Shown here: in pieces, positions 22,119 to 33,446 of the stretch
Position numbering within the stretch: position 1 is the stretch's first letter
How the letters are laid out: each line of letters begins with the position of its first letter
Origin: Mangifera indica
Lineage: Eukaryota; Streptophyta; Magnoliopsida; Sapindales; Anacardiaceae
Direction of reading: 5' to 3'
Length of the DNA stretch: 64,000 bases
Assembly (NCBI RefSeq): GCF_011075055.1
Contig: NC_058146.1
Coordinates: 5,208,001-5,272,000, forward strand
Notes under the pieces: model-generated
Told to the model about the DNA's origin: nothing
Database searches by the model: none
What the model saw: the letters and a program-made list of their open reading frames with translations, nothing else
Position numbers and translations under genes: made by a program

Positions 22119-24176
22119 ATGGATGTGTCTCTCCCTCCTTTCATGGCCTCCTCAGGCTTACTGCCAACTAGGCCTTTACTGGAATCTTTGATTCATATAT
22201 CCGATGAAGTTGCTTCAATGGAAAAGCTTCCCTGCATACAAGTTAGGAATGTTTCAACTATGATAAGGAGGATCAAACTTCTTTCTTCCTTGTTTGAAGA
22301 AATTCAAGAAACCAAAAGCCCTCTTCCTCCATCTTGTATACTATGTATCACTGAGCTCTTTTCAGTGATTCGAAGAGCTAAGAGCTTGATTCAAGCGTGC
22401 AAGGATGGTAGTTCTCTTTGGGGCCTAATACAGACACGGGTTGTTTCTAATCAGTTTTATGCACTAGTGAAGGAGATGGGAAGAGCACTTGATATTTTAC
22501 CTCTCAGCTTGCTTAATATAACCATAGACATTAGAGAGCAAGTTGAGCTTCTTCACAGGCAAGCAAAGAGGGTAGAGTTGTTTCTCGATGCTAAAGAGCT
22601 TCAAAGACGAGAGGATCTTCTGCAAGTGATGGCCTCTAATAATGAGAAGAACAGCAAAAACAAGGGCTTTGTTGATATTGACAAATTGAACGAAGTTTTA
22701 AGCAGCATTGGCTTGAGCAGTCCATCGGATTATGAAGAAGAAATATCAAAACTTGAGGCAGAAGCACAAAAGCAGGCAGGGACTGGGGGACTAATTGTGG
22801 TCTCCAACATAAACAATCTCATTTCCCTTGTTTCATATTCAAAATCAATGATTTCGAATAGTGAAGAAAATGAAAATATCAAAGAAGACATCAAGCAGCG
22901 CTCTGCTTTGAGTACAGAATTTGATCAATCCTTGACCTCTCAATCACTGATTCATATTCCTGACGAATTCCGTTGTCCAATATCACTTGACTTGATGAGA
23001 GATCCAGTGATTGTAGCATCTGGGCATACATATGATCGGAATTCGATTTCTCAATGGATAAATTCCGGGCATCACACTTGTCCAAAAAGTGGGCAAAGGC
23101 TAATTCACATGGCTCTCATACCCAATTATGCACTAAGGAGTCTTGTTCATCAATGGTGCCAAGAGAATAATATTCCCTTAATAGAATGTGCATCCTCATC
23201 TTCCTCAGAGTTGGAGAGAAGCCACAGCAAGAGGAAGTTTGAGAATGCTGTTGATCACATTTCTGCCACCAAAGTTGCCATGGATGCTGTCAAAATGACA
23301 GCTGAGTTTTTGGTGGGAAAACTAGCAATGGGTTCCCCAGACGTCCAGAGGCAGGCTGCTTATGAGCTGCGGTTACTTGCAAAAACTGGTATGGGCAATA
23401 GAAGAATTATCGCCGAGGCAGGAGCTATTCCATTCCTTGTGACACTGTTAAATTCCCATGATCCGAGAATTCAAGAAAATGCAGTCACTGCCTTACTTAA
23501 CGTCTCGATTTTCGACAACAATAAGATTTTAATAATGGCAGCTGGAGCACTGGACAACATAATAGATGTTCTGGAATCAGGAAAAACCATGGAGGCAAGA
23601 GAGAATGCAGCAGCAGCCATCTTTAGCCTGTCAATGATAGATGATTTCAAGGTGTCAATTGGATCACATGCTAAAGCAGTTCCAGCCTTACTTGGGCTCC
23701 TGAGAGAAGGCACAACAGCTGGAAAAAAAGATGCTGCAACTGCACTAATCAATCTTGCAGTATACAATCCTAACAAGGCAAGCATTGTTGCCGCGGGGGT
23801 AGTTCCACTGCTCATTGACCTGTTAATGGACGACAAGGCGGGTATAACAGATGATGCCTTGGGGATACTAGCTACACTTCTTGGTTGTTCTCAGGGGCTG
23901 CAGGAGATAAGAAAATGCAGAATTTTGGTACCTCTTCTTATTGATCTCTTGAGATTTGGATCTGCCAAAGGGAAGGAGAACTCCATAACTCTCCTGCTGG
24001 GACTGTGCAAGGATGGAGGAGAAGAGGTAGCGAGACGTTTGTTAATAAATCCTCGGAGTATCCCTTCTCTCCAAAACTTGGCTGCTGATGGGTCTCTGAA
24101 AGCTCGCAGAAAGGCCAATGCACTCCTCAGATTACTCAACCGATGCTGCTCCCAATCTCACAATCCTGTAGGATAA
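22119..24176 (+). CDS. Plant U-box/ARM-repeat E3 ubiquitin ligase (PUB16/17-type)
   Basis: A 685-residue single-exon protein with the three-part layout of plant UND-PUB-ARM ligases. Residues about 20-260 are the helical U-box N-terminal domain. Residues about 280-353 are the U-box (IPDEFRCPISLDLMRDPVIVASG..TYDR), which recruits E2 enzymes and promotes ubiquitin transfer. Residues about 395-670 are armadillo repeats for substrate binding, with recognisable units such as EAGAIPFLVTLL, ENAVTALLNLSI and GVVPLLIDLL. Proteins of this architecture regulate defence cell death, abscisic acid or stress signalling; the specific substrate is unknown. The overall pattern fits PUB16/17 better than PUB18/19 by memory, but I do not assign a symbol. 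The frame is uninterrupted and full length. An AATAAA polyadenylation-type hexamer lies at 24285-24290. Confidence 0.93.
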   Translation: MDVSLPPFMASSGLLPTRPLLESLIHISDEVASMEKLPCIQVRNVSTMIRRIKLLSSLFEEIQETKSPLPPSCILCITELFSVIRRAKSLIQACKDGSSLWGLIQTRVVSNQFYALVKEMGRALDILPLSLLNITIDIREQVELLHRQAKRVELFLDAKELQRREDLLQVMASNNEKNSKNKGFVDIDKLNEVLSSIGLSSPSDYEEEISKLEAEAQKQAGTGGLIVVSNINNLISLVSYSKSMISNSEENENIKEDIKQRSALSTEFDQSLTSQSLIHIPDEFRCPISLDLMRDPVIVASGHTYDRNSISQWINSGHHTCPKSGQRLIHMALIPNYALRSLVHQWCQENNIPLIECASSSSSELERSHSKRKFENAVDHISATKVAMDAVKMTAEFLVGKLAMGSPDVQRQAAYELRLLAKTGMGNRRIIAEAGAIPFLVTLLNSHDPRIQENAVTALLNVSIFDNNKILIMAAGALDNIIDVLESGKTMEARENAAAAIFSLSMIDDFKVSIGSHAKAVPALLGLLREGTTAGKKDAATALINLAVYNPNKASIVAAGVVPLLIDLLMDDKAGITDDALGILATLLGCSQGLQEIRKCRILVPLLIDLLRFGSAKGKENSITLLLGLCKDGGEEVARRLLINPRSIPSLQNLAADGSLKARRKANALLRLLNRCCSQSHNPVG

Positions 24177-25858
24177 CAGTATCAGATAATTCAGATTCCA
24201 AAAGTGTATATTTGTGGATTTCTTAAACATCATACAAGTGTTGATTTGCTCTGTAATTGAGACTCAAACGTTACTGCTTCATTAAATAAATTCATACATC
24301 CACCTTTTACAATGTCGTTTTGATGTTCACCCTCACACTAAAAGGAAAAATAAAAATAAAAACATCTTCATTAAAGGGAAAAAAATCACTGGATCTCTAA
24401 CTATGGTTCATAGCATCACTGGTGGCTTTTCCAACTGCACATGCTATTTATCATTACAAAGCAGTAGAGAGAGGCTAATTTTGTCTTCAGACTGCTTGAT
24501 TTATGCAAAACTGTATCCTAAATATGAATTAAAAAAATCAGATCAATCGGTGAAACGTCATTTCAGAAAACAAGCCCACTGGCTTATCATTTTGGATACT
24601 GTACAGTAGAGTAGCTTATGATTCACAGTAAAATCTAATTAGTAGCCAACGCCTAGACCATCAACGGAGCTGCGAGAGAGTGCAGTTCACAGGCTTGAGT
24701 TTAAGCCTGGCGCAAGACATTCAGCAGATGCCCCATTGTTTTGTGATGCGCCTACAAGTCTAACGGCGCTGCAGGGACACTTATTGCAGGCGAATAAGCC
24801 TTTATTTTGTCACAGGATCTTCTCTAATCTGTTGTCATAGATGCTTCACCCTGAGAAGGTGTTGCAGAATAAACTGAATGTTGGGCACGTGGAAGTTGGT
24901 GGCAGTTGGCGTTTGAATAAATGACAGAGTAATACGACTGTCGATTGGTTGAATAAGTCAATAAGTCAGGTAGTGTCGTTTATGGAATTCTAAGTACGAT
25001 GTCGTAGCATTTACCGCGTAAATAAAGCGGAAGCTCTATAATACATACATTGCTTAATCTGAAAAATGCAAAACGTGTGATTGTCTTCCCTCTCCAGAAT
25101 TTTTTGTTCTTCTTCTTCTTGTGTATGTGTTATTGTGAATTAGATTGAGTTATATCATTGTCATCACCATATTTTCTAATTAAAATCATGTGGTACAGGT
25201 GATGATATCGATATTGTAATATCCATTCAGGGTTAATAAGAAACTAACGTACAACCAAGCTATAAAGCATAGTGATATGTTAGAACTTCAATTATAAGAT
25301 CTAAAATTTAGATCTTACATTAGAAAGTATAAAAAATTAGTATCTGGTTTATTTAGCTTTAAACTCTCTCATCTTAATAGTTAACTTTTAAAATATGATT
25401 CTTCTTAGGTCCGTATAAGAAGGGGGGCAAAAAAAGAGGTAACACAAACACAACCATAAATAAAATAAATCAAATTTAAAGTAATTGCAAATCCATATTT
25501 TTCTGACCAGTTGACTTCCCAGAAGAGTCCTTAGACAAGATTTACCATTTTCCAGACTATCTTGATAGATGCATGCCCCCAGATAAATAGTAATGAGAAG
25601 GAAAGAGAGACAAAGAGATGAGCATTTTAACTTCATTTCTATAATTTTTATGCTGTTGTTACAATTAAATTATAAAAAAACTAATATTACATCAGAGGGT
25701 AGACGTGACCTCAGCAATTTTCCCAACTCTATTCACATATTATTGGATAAGCATCCTGTTTAAATAAGGTTAAACTTACGTTCAACCAACAGGAGCTAAA
25801 CAAAGATACTTTTCTGCACCAAAGTTCACATAAAGCAAAACTAGAATCTGTTTGAATT
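24177..25858. other. Spacer between the U-box gene and the UGP3 remnant
   Basis: No supported gene. A minus-strand frame at 25388-25636 (82 residues, hydrophobic N-terminus) looks like a secreted peptide at first sight, but it has no recognisable family and I treat it as chance. 24640-25030 is GC-richer without coding features. Confidence 0.45.
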
Positions 25859-28800
25859 TTACAACTCTATCATTTCCAGCAAAATATTATTGCCACTTAT
25901 CTTGTAGTTCCAATACCAGCTTCCACTATCCATCATATCCTGTTTAATAGGGTCCAACTGAATAGCTAAGCCTGAATTGTTTAAAAAAAAAACCCTTAAA
26001 CAAGTTAGTGACTATGCTTTAATAAGCTTGATATGGAGGCAGAATTTTCATATAGAGAGGACAACACGTATGCTGGAGGCTCGTTTATGTATAGCACAAA
26101 TCTTAAGGCCCGATCCAGAGCTTCACATATACCAATTTGGAACTACAAGAACAAACTGACTTCCTTTTGAAACATATGCCAGATGAAAGGGAACAAATAT
26201 TACACTCTACAGACCATGCATTTCTGAACTGTAAATATGCATTCCTCAAAAGTCGGACTGATGCGGACAGATCTGAAATGATATTTTAGCAGGACGTCCA
26301 TTGCAGTGACATGTTCTATGATTCAATTTACCGGCAGGAAAAACACATAAATATTTCAGAAATGCCACGTTATAAAATCTTTAGAACCTGAATTTCCAGA
26401 AGTAATCTTCAATTTGTGGCCATCAGGGACTTCAAATACATGACTGCCCTGCATTATGTACAAAAATCATTTGATACTTTCATTAGGAAATCCTTGCAAG
26501 GCGCACTGCATATATAAAGCCGGTCAAAACAAGGAAACAAGTTGACTCCTTATCACACCAAAATCTATCATGCAAACTACTATTACATGAATGGCTAAAA
26601 CATTTTCAGGCATTGGTTATATTTGCACATGTTTCGGTGCAAGAAACTTGTTGGTGTTGCCTTTCACTTCATTTCTTGTAACACAAGGAATTTGCCAGGG
26701 CCTTTTGTTGCAGGTCCTATTCCCTCGCATGCAATAAATTTTGAAACTCTAAAGTTACATTTCACTATATTTAGAGTGACAAACTATAAAGTCACATTTC
26801 ATGGTATTAGAATGACCAAGTTATCCTATAATAAACAATGGTACTCTTTCTTGCATCAATCTAACTTGCAGAGTAACATCACTAGCCTCAAATTCAGCAT
26901 TTCCATGCAGTATGATCTTAAGTGCCTCAAACCTCTGCACTTCATGCTTCCAGTATGTATTGTCTCCCCAGCCCCAGTCAAATCCTTTATTCAGTACTTT
27001 GACATTATGCAGTTTACATCTTCCACACCTAGATAAATTTACTCTCATAAGACACTACAAAAATAAATTGCTACTGTCATTAAAAATCTAAGGAATGGAC
27101 AAATTATTTTACCTATGTCCATAATGTAATATGGATTCACCAGTTATATCAATCCGAGTTGAGCCCATAACATTTTCAGCCAAAATGATTAGACTTCCAT
27201 CAAGCTGCAGAAGAGAAACCAGATTATCATAAATGACAATACTCTTTTGCTTTAATTAAAGAATTACCAGAATAATTTTGTAACCTGAACATTCTTCCAC
27301 AAAAACTCTGCAACCTCTATTTGCAACTCAGAGACCATGGAAATGGAACCTCCATTAAACTGAGATGGTGAAGGCAATGATATTATAAAGGTAATCAGTT
27401 GCTTGGTAATTAAGAAATTAATTTTTGGCAACACAAAGCATATAAGTTTTGATTATTGAGCGAAAGATATAGAAAAAATGAGGAGAAATTATAGATTTCT
27501 TCTCAACAGAATACACTTAAATAGAGCGATTGGGATAGCAGCAAAATTTAAGAACTGTGGCAGACCAAGGGGTTTAAACATTTGATCATTGGGTGGGAAT
27601 ATACTGACGAGTTGAATTGAAATGCATTAACTATTTAAGGCAGGCAAAAAGATATACTTGGACAGCAAAACTTCGAATTTAGAAACAGTCACAATGAACA
27701 AACCTTCTGTCTTGTTACCTCCCAAAGTACGCCAAGGGCAGGGTGCAGAAGGATAAGATATGGAGGGCCAGAATCCATGTATTTGTCATTACTTTCAATC
27801 TGCAAAATGTTAACTGGACAACTGTTCAGATAGCTTCAAACCCATCCCCACCATGGTGTGAGCTGATTTTATTGACCTCTTAACACCCGACTGAACATGC
27901 TAGCAACAACATCCAACTCATTTCACATGGAATAATTATGTGCAACAAATCAAAGAGAATCAAAAGGATATACCTCAGGTAGTTTAATATTGCACTGGGA
28001 AAGAAGATCATATGCATTCCGCATGATATCCAACAGTGAGCCTTCTGAGTTCTGCATAAGAGTCAAAACTTTAAATATCAACCATTTGCATAAATCAAAT
28101 CAAACCATACGAAATGACATTATCTGACAAACTACAAGGTTCAAATTATCAATTTGATGAATTAAAGTTTCCAAAATTAGTTAGCTAAAACTGTGACCAG
28201 AATGTACATGGGAAAACTTAAAAATAACATCAGAGCAATAAGATAGAAGGACCTGTTCATGCTAAAAATTGAGCACTATAAAAAGGAAATAGCAACAATG
28301 ATATCTTAGCCATTCACACTGAAAAAGGTAAAATGAGAACTAATGGAAATTTTGGGGATTTCTTGGACATGCTCTACAGAGCTTTATATTGATAGTAAAT
28401 ATGCAATCAACATTGCACACAATCCAACACCACGATTAAACTAAGCATATGAAGATTGAAATACACTTTATTAGGGACAACGTAGAAGAGGAGATATCAA
28501 CTCATCATATGTCTTAATCAAATTTTAGTCTACTAATCTACTTACCTAGGCTTTGCCTAAACTTGGATTTGAATTCTTTATAAGGAAACTATTATTGATA
28601 GGCATCTATTCTCCAATTTGACAGGAATGTAAGAAACCAAGAATAAACCCTAAACTTTAGGGATTAAATTTTCAATTCAATCAATGAATATTTCTTTTTT
28701 CTAGTTTAGACTAATTTGATTCTTCTTTCTAGTTTAGGCTGATTGTTTTCCTAATTTGTTGTTGTAAAATATGTATAAATTCACCTATCACTATTAAATG

Positions 28801-29412
28801 GAACTCACTATCACAAATATAAACATACCTTTCCATGGTGTATACCACTCCCTGCCAATGCCAATAACGTCAAGTCTGTAGCAGCCACAACATTACTGCA
28901 TGGTTTCAATCTTAATGTTACGTCCTCAGATAGGCAATTCATGAAAAATAGAAACCTTTCAACGTAATAAATATAGCTTACCTCACTTGCCGGACAATTG
29001 CGCCTTTTCTTCCATGATCACTGAACCACTTGAATACGGCCTTGTCAGAAGCAAGTTTCCATATGGCACCATGACCACCAGGCTTGCACACAGGAGAATT
29101 GGTCTCATGACCACCCATTGACCATCTTCTGCACCAACAACAGGGACGAGAGGCTGGCAATTCAGAAATTATGTTATTAAATGAGAAAAATGTTCGTTAA
29201 TAAAACGAAAAAATGTCATTTTAACAATGATCAAATTGAAATGAAATCTTCTTGCTTTTCCGCTTAAAACCTGTTCAAAAAGTTGGAAACCATCCTAGTC
29301 TTTCACAAAGAAAATTGATAGAGTCATGATTTTTCTTTGCTGCACTTGTCATAATCGCAACAGGGGTTATACATTGTTTTCCGTAGATCTTGAAGTACAA
29401 GTATTCTCTGGC
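25859..29412 (-). pseudogene. UGP3: UDP-glucose pyrophosphorylase 3 (UGP3) pseudogene with intact 3' exons
   Basis: UGP3 is the plastid enzyme that makes UDP-glucose for sulfolipid synthesis. Ten exons remain on the minus strand: 29271-29412, 28982-29153, 28829-28895, 27974-28051, 27704-27799, 27285-27359, 27113-27204, 26866-27028, 26388-26448 and 25859-25971. All have GT..AG borders. Recognisable family segments include YFKIYGKQCITPVAIMTS, KPGGHGAIWKLA, NVVAATDLTLLALAG, PPYLILLHPALG, LHGNAEFEAS and GSWYWNY before the stop. Two breaks are visible. In the first exon a stretch after ERLGWF is lost and the frame shifts before FQLFEQ. In the second, one A is missing near 29099 between MRP and SPVCKPGG. 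The exons for the N-terminal half and those between the third and fourth exons (the KLGFASCK.. part) are absent. The last seven exons are fully open. The enzyme cannot be made from this copy, so a functional gene presumably lies elsewhere. Confidence 0.88.
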
Positions 29413-31625
29413 CTTGCAATTGCAAAAGAAAACATATATGAAATAATAAATAACACACACATTCATATATTATCCTTGATGAACAACTTCAATGCAGACT
29501 TTTCCTTGACATTCACCTGTATCATGATTGTTAGGGTGAAATAATGGGTTAGTTTTGGGATGGACTGAGCCGAGCCAAGTTGGGCCACAAATTGTTTGAA
29601 TAATCGCTGTTAAATTGGTTCTTCAGCAGGACGCCCGTCCAAGCTGAAATACTTCTCTTTGGACATTCCACTTCTCAGCAACATTCTCCACTACATCTCC
29701 AGTTGATTCCTTGATATACTTTATGTTTTAGACATCGCCTCTAGATAAAATTAATTTGAAATAAAATAGAAGGAAAATGTTATCAAGAGCTAACAGAACT
29801 TCGCAAAAAGAAAAATAGTACAGATGTGAATAAGCATTGGTGTTTTTAAAGTGCAAGGAAGTTCTTGCAAGACTTATCTGGGAATGAGTGCAAAAATGCG
29901 AGCATGCAACTGGTTTATTCTAATGTTTTTAAAACCGAAATTGTGATCAAATCAATTATCTTACTAGTTTACAATTCAATCGGATCAATCAATTAGTTTA
30001 ATCGGTTCCCAAATTATGATGTTTTTTTTAAATATTATCAAATATTTATCATATTTTTTAAATATAAATAACATGTATTTAAATAATAAATATTTGATGT
30101 ACTTTCTCCTACGTATACAAGAGAAACAAACCAACTGCTCAGTTAAAATGACTTGCACAAATCATGCACGTACAAAAGATTTCCATTTTGTAGTGTCCGT
30201 AGTGTATTGTAATTTCCATATTTTTTTGGGTGTCTAAGATAATTTATAAGTAATATGCATGTTTTTTATTTGATTCCGTTTTGTTTGTATTAATTAAGCT
30301 AATGTTTCTTGAAACAGTGCCCAGATATTATCTTAAGTCATAAAGTTATTTAGGCATTACCAAGCACTTGATGCACAAGAACCACTTGCAAGAGTTTAAA
30401 CAAAGACCCAATATTCAACTCCCAGTTTGTCAACCCATGAGCGTAGAAGGATGTTCTCATGCTCCACCATTTAGGTCAACTGTATTTGTTGATGGAGAAA
30501 CTTATACATCACCTAACACCTTCTCAAATCGAAAAGAAAAGTAAAGGATCAATGTTATCCTTTGTGTTGAACTTATAGTTGTTTTGATGATGATAAAAAT
30601 ATAAGTTAAATATAATAACATATCTAAAAAATGTGAAAAATGTTATGAAATAGACCGGTAAATCAAGAAACACGTTTGTTCCGTGAAGAAAAATAACACA
30701 TTCATCAAGTCATGCTACAAGTCATTTCATGATTGTTTATGCTTATGAAATTTTGGACAAGTTCAATATAGTTATGCACAAACGTTCCAAGCAAGTGTAT
30801 CAAACATTCATGGCCATTTTCAAGACATGCATGAAAAAGATAGCTCAGTACCCATCAGCATTTAATCATTCAAGAATGGTCAATATAGGATAAAGTCAAC
30901 CATAGCATACCAATGGTTTCAAAAGCCTTGTATCGATCATGCTTCTAGATTTGTGAAGGGTAGCGAGGATAATATGTGGTCCAACAACTCCTTTGTGGTT
31001 AAAGTCAAAAGTCAATGGGACTCAAAGTCAAAAAAAGTATACCAAACGTGCTTATGTGTATAACAACAGTGGCTAGTGCAAAAATCAATCGTTAAGGGAC
31101 TCGTTCATCATCCTGTTTGCACTCTTGTTCAAGCTTCTAAGATTTTCAAAACTTAGTACTACAAAGAAGAAAACGACCATGCCAATTAACTGTACCAAAC
31201 GTTCACTTGTGGTGCGGGCATTGAAAGTCAACTATTGGGAGCTTTGATCAAGCTTAACCTTTAGCCGAAAATAACAGTACCGATCATTTCAACTAATGGT
31301 GTCGTTTGTTCTGTCTCAAATTCAAAAGAAAAATGTCATTTTCAGAAGTCAATAACTACATTTGTCGAACCCAACAAATTTATTGCGTTTTTCAACCACG
31401 CAAGCCTACAAATTACACTCATTTAAAGTGAAGAAAGGTTAGAAACCATATTGATACATCCTTAAGTAAAACTTACTTAGAAATTATCTAAAGTCATAAA
31501 ACTTACTAAAAAAAAAAATTAGGTAAAGTCATAAAGTTGTTTACGCATTACAGAACACTTGATGCACAAAATCACTTGCAAGAGTATGCAAAAAGATCCG
31601 GTATTCAACTCCCAGTTTTTCAATA
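29413..31625. other. Spacer with a pair of direct repeats
   Basis: No upstream UGP3 exons were found here. Two related segments of about 100 bp in the same orientation, at about 30335-30435 and 31524-31622, share ACTTGATGCACAA, CACTTGCAAGAGT and TATTCAACTCCCAGTTT in order. The 1.1 kb between them has no recognisable coding content. A related AT-rich piece with a TTTTAAAACCGAA start lies at about 29926-30040. Confidence 0.5.
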
Positions 31626-32396
31626 AGCCAAACGACTATTTCCCACCCAAGGTTTGATGTTTTCTCAAATGTCCCCCCTTTAACTATGGAAACACCAAAT
31701 ACCCATCCATGACCGGTTAGATTTAACAAAACCCTAACGCTTGAAAATTTTATCTTTTTTTGCCTCCCTAAACTTTAAAAACTAAAATTTTCCCTTAGCC
31801 TAAGTTTTAAAAAATGATAGTTTCACCCTAGGGTTTGGTTTTGAAATCTCCGACGATCGTTCCGGCTCCATTGTCGATGACCTTTCCCTCCCGAAGCAGC
31901 CTCTCCTTTCGACGAATGCTTTCCTCTCATTTGGAGGCTCGATCGGCTTCGTGTTCGCCTTGGGAGATGAAGAACTTTGTCGACGAAGCCGGGGAAGACG
32001 AAGTTCTTCATCTCCCAAGGCAAAGACGAAGCCGATTGAGCCTCCAAATGAGAAGAAAGCATTCGCCGGAAGGAGAGGCTGCTTCGGGAGGGAGAGGCCG
32101 TCGGCAATGGAGCCGAAACGATCGTCGAAGATTTCAAAACCAAACCCTAGGGTGAAACTGCCATTTTTTAAAACTTAGGTTGGGGAGAAATTTTAGTTTT
32201 TAAAGTTTAGGGGGGCAAAATTAGATTCTATTTTAGTTTATTTTTAATATTATAGCGAAAATAATGATTTTACCCTTACCACCGTTAGGGTTTTGTTAAA
32301 TCTAATCAGTCATGGGTGGGTGTTTGGTATTTTCATAGTTAAAGAGTAAAAACTTGAGAAAACATCAAACCTTGGGTGGGAAATAGTCGTTTGGCC
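31626..32396. mobile_element. Palindromic Mutator-like foldback element, 9-bp target duplication
   Basis: The element is almost entirely two inverted arms of about 380 bp that meet near 32010. The left end starts AGCCAAACGACTATTTCCC and the right end is GGGAAATAGTCGTTTGGCC. The nonamer TTTTCAATA flanks both ends (31617-31625 and 32397-32405). Long terminal inverted repeats plus a 9-bp duplication indicate a non-autonomous Mutator-like (foldback) element. The open frames that appear on both strands at 31800-32178 are mirror images of one another (shared runs such as PSRSSLSFRRMLSSHLEA and RRFQNQTLG) and follow from the palindrome; they are not called as genes. Confidence 0.85.
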
Positions 32397-32846
32397 TTTT
32401 CAATATGTGGAGAAAGAATAAGAAAGTTGTCGTGGTTCATTAGGAATGTGCTAGAGCTCTCAATGTGCTCTTTTTGATGAGATGTCTAATTCTAAAAAAT
32501 CTAAGGTATTTGAAATTGCTTATAGTCTGTTTTGGGTTAAAACTTAAATCTTTATATATGATTAAATCTTTCACAAACAAAAAAATACAAGAACAACTTT
32601 TTGGTTTTAAAACAGATTCTAGTAAAGCTCTAGAAGACAATTTAAATAAATCTAAATTCACTGCCTAAAACATTTAAGGATGCAAAGCTGTTACTAAGTA
32701 TGGAAGAGAGTCACTGTCTTTAAAAGATGCTTCAGATGCTCTAAAGACTTCCTTTTGAAGTTGTGCTCGGTGAGAATGTTTTTTTTTTTTTAAGTAAATG
32801 TATGTTAAAATAAAAAAAATGCAATTCCAAGATGGAACTAAAACCA

Positions 32847-33446
32847 ATGATTTTAAAACCAAATTGGATCGGTCGGTTCAATTAGAAACTGACTTCAAGT
32901 TCTATTTGGTTAATATGAAAAAACGGTTTATTCATAGACTCGGTCAAACCTAATCAAAATTGGGTTTGACTGGATGAATTGATCAAAATTGGGTTTGCCC
33001 AAAATTTAGAGTATTTTTTGAAATTTTAATTATTTTTGAGTAATTTGATTATTTTTATTAGATTGGATGAATTTCTAAAAGTTTGTAAGAAAAATAATTT
33101 CAAAAATAAAATAAAAATGAAGAAAAAAGTATCTCATATCTATTAAAATGTCTTTTATAAATAATAATTTACAGAATTATTTTTTTTTTGTATCATAAGA
33201 TTGAAACTTTTTATTTTAATTATTTTATTGAAATCAAATAAATAAATATTACTTTTCAAAAAAAGATATATTTTAATCTCCATAAGTGTGAATATTTTGA
33301 TTAATTTTATCTTTTACAAATTTTTAAACAAAATTTATTTATCATAATTTGATAATAAATTAAATTAGTTGATTATTGATTAAACTGGCCAAACTATAAA
33401 CTAATAAGGCAATCAATTTAATCACTGGTCTGGTTTTATAAACGTG
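32847..33446. mobile_element. Inverted-repeat element related to 41519-42003
   Basis: The left end, ATTTTAAAACCAAATTGGATCGG, is mirrored by the right end, where a GTCTGGTTTTATAAAC segment closes the element. Internal blocks (ACTATAAACTAATAAGGCAATCAATT-like, and GGTTTATTCATAGACTCGG) match the element at 41.5 kb. No exact target duplication was found. Confidence 0.45.

Noticed and set aside
23471..24139. Several minus-strand frames of 61-121 codons inside the U-box gene
   Set aside because: Shadows of the long plus-strand ARM-repeat coding region.
25388..25636. 82-residue minus-strand frame with a hydrophobic start, like a secreted peptide
   Set aside because: No recognised family, odd hydrophobic C-terminus, and it lies in ordinary spacer; probably chance.
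29621..29740. Minus-strand peptide containing ENVAEKWNVQRE, faintly like a thiolase ENVAE(K/R)..SRE segment
   Set aside because: Only about 30 residues, no flanking family residues and an early stop. It also does not fit the missing UGP3 exons as I recall them.
31800..32178. Pairs of 72-106 residue open frames on both strands with similar proteins
   Set aside because: They are mirror images produced by the palindromic element at 31626-32396, not genes.
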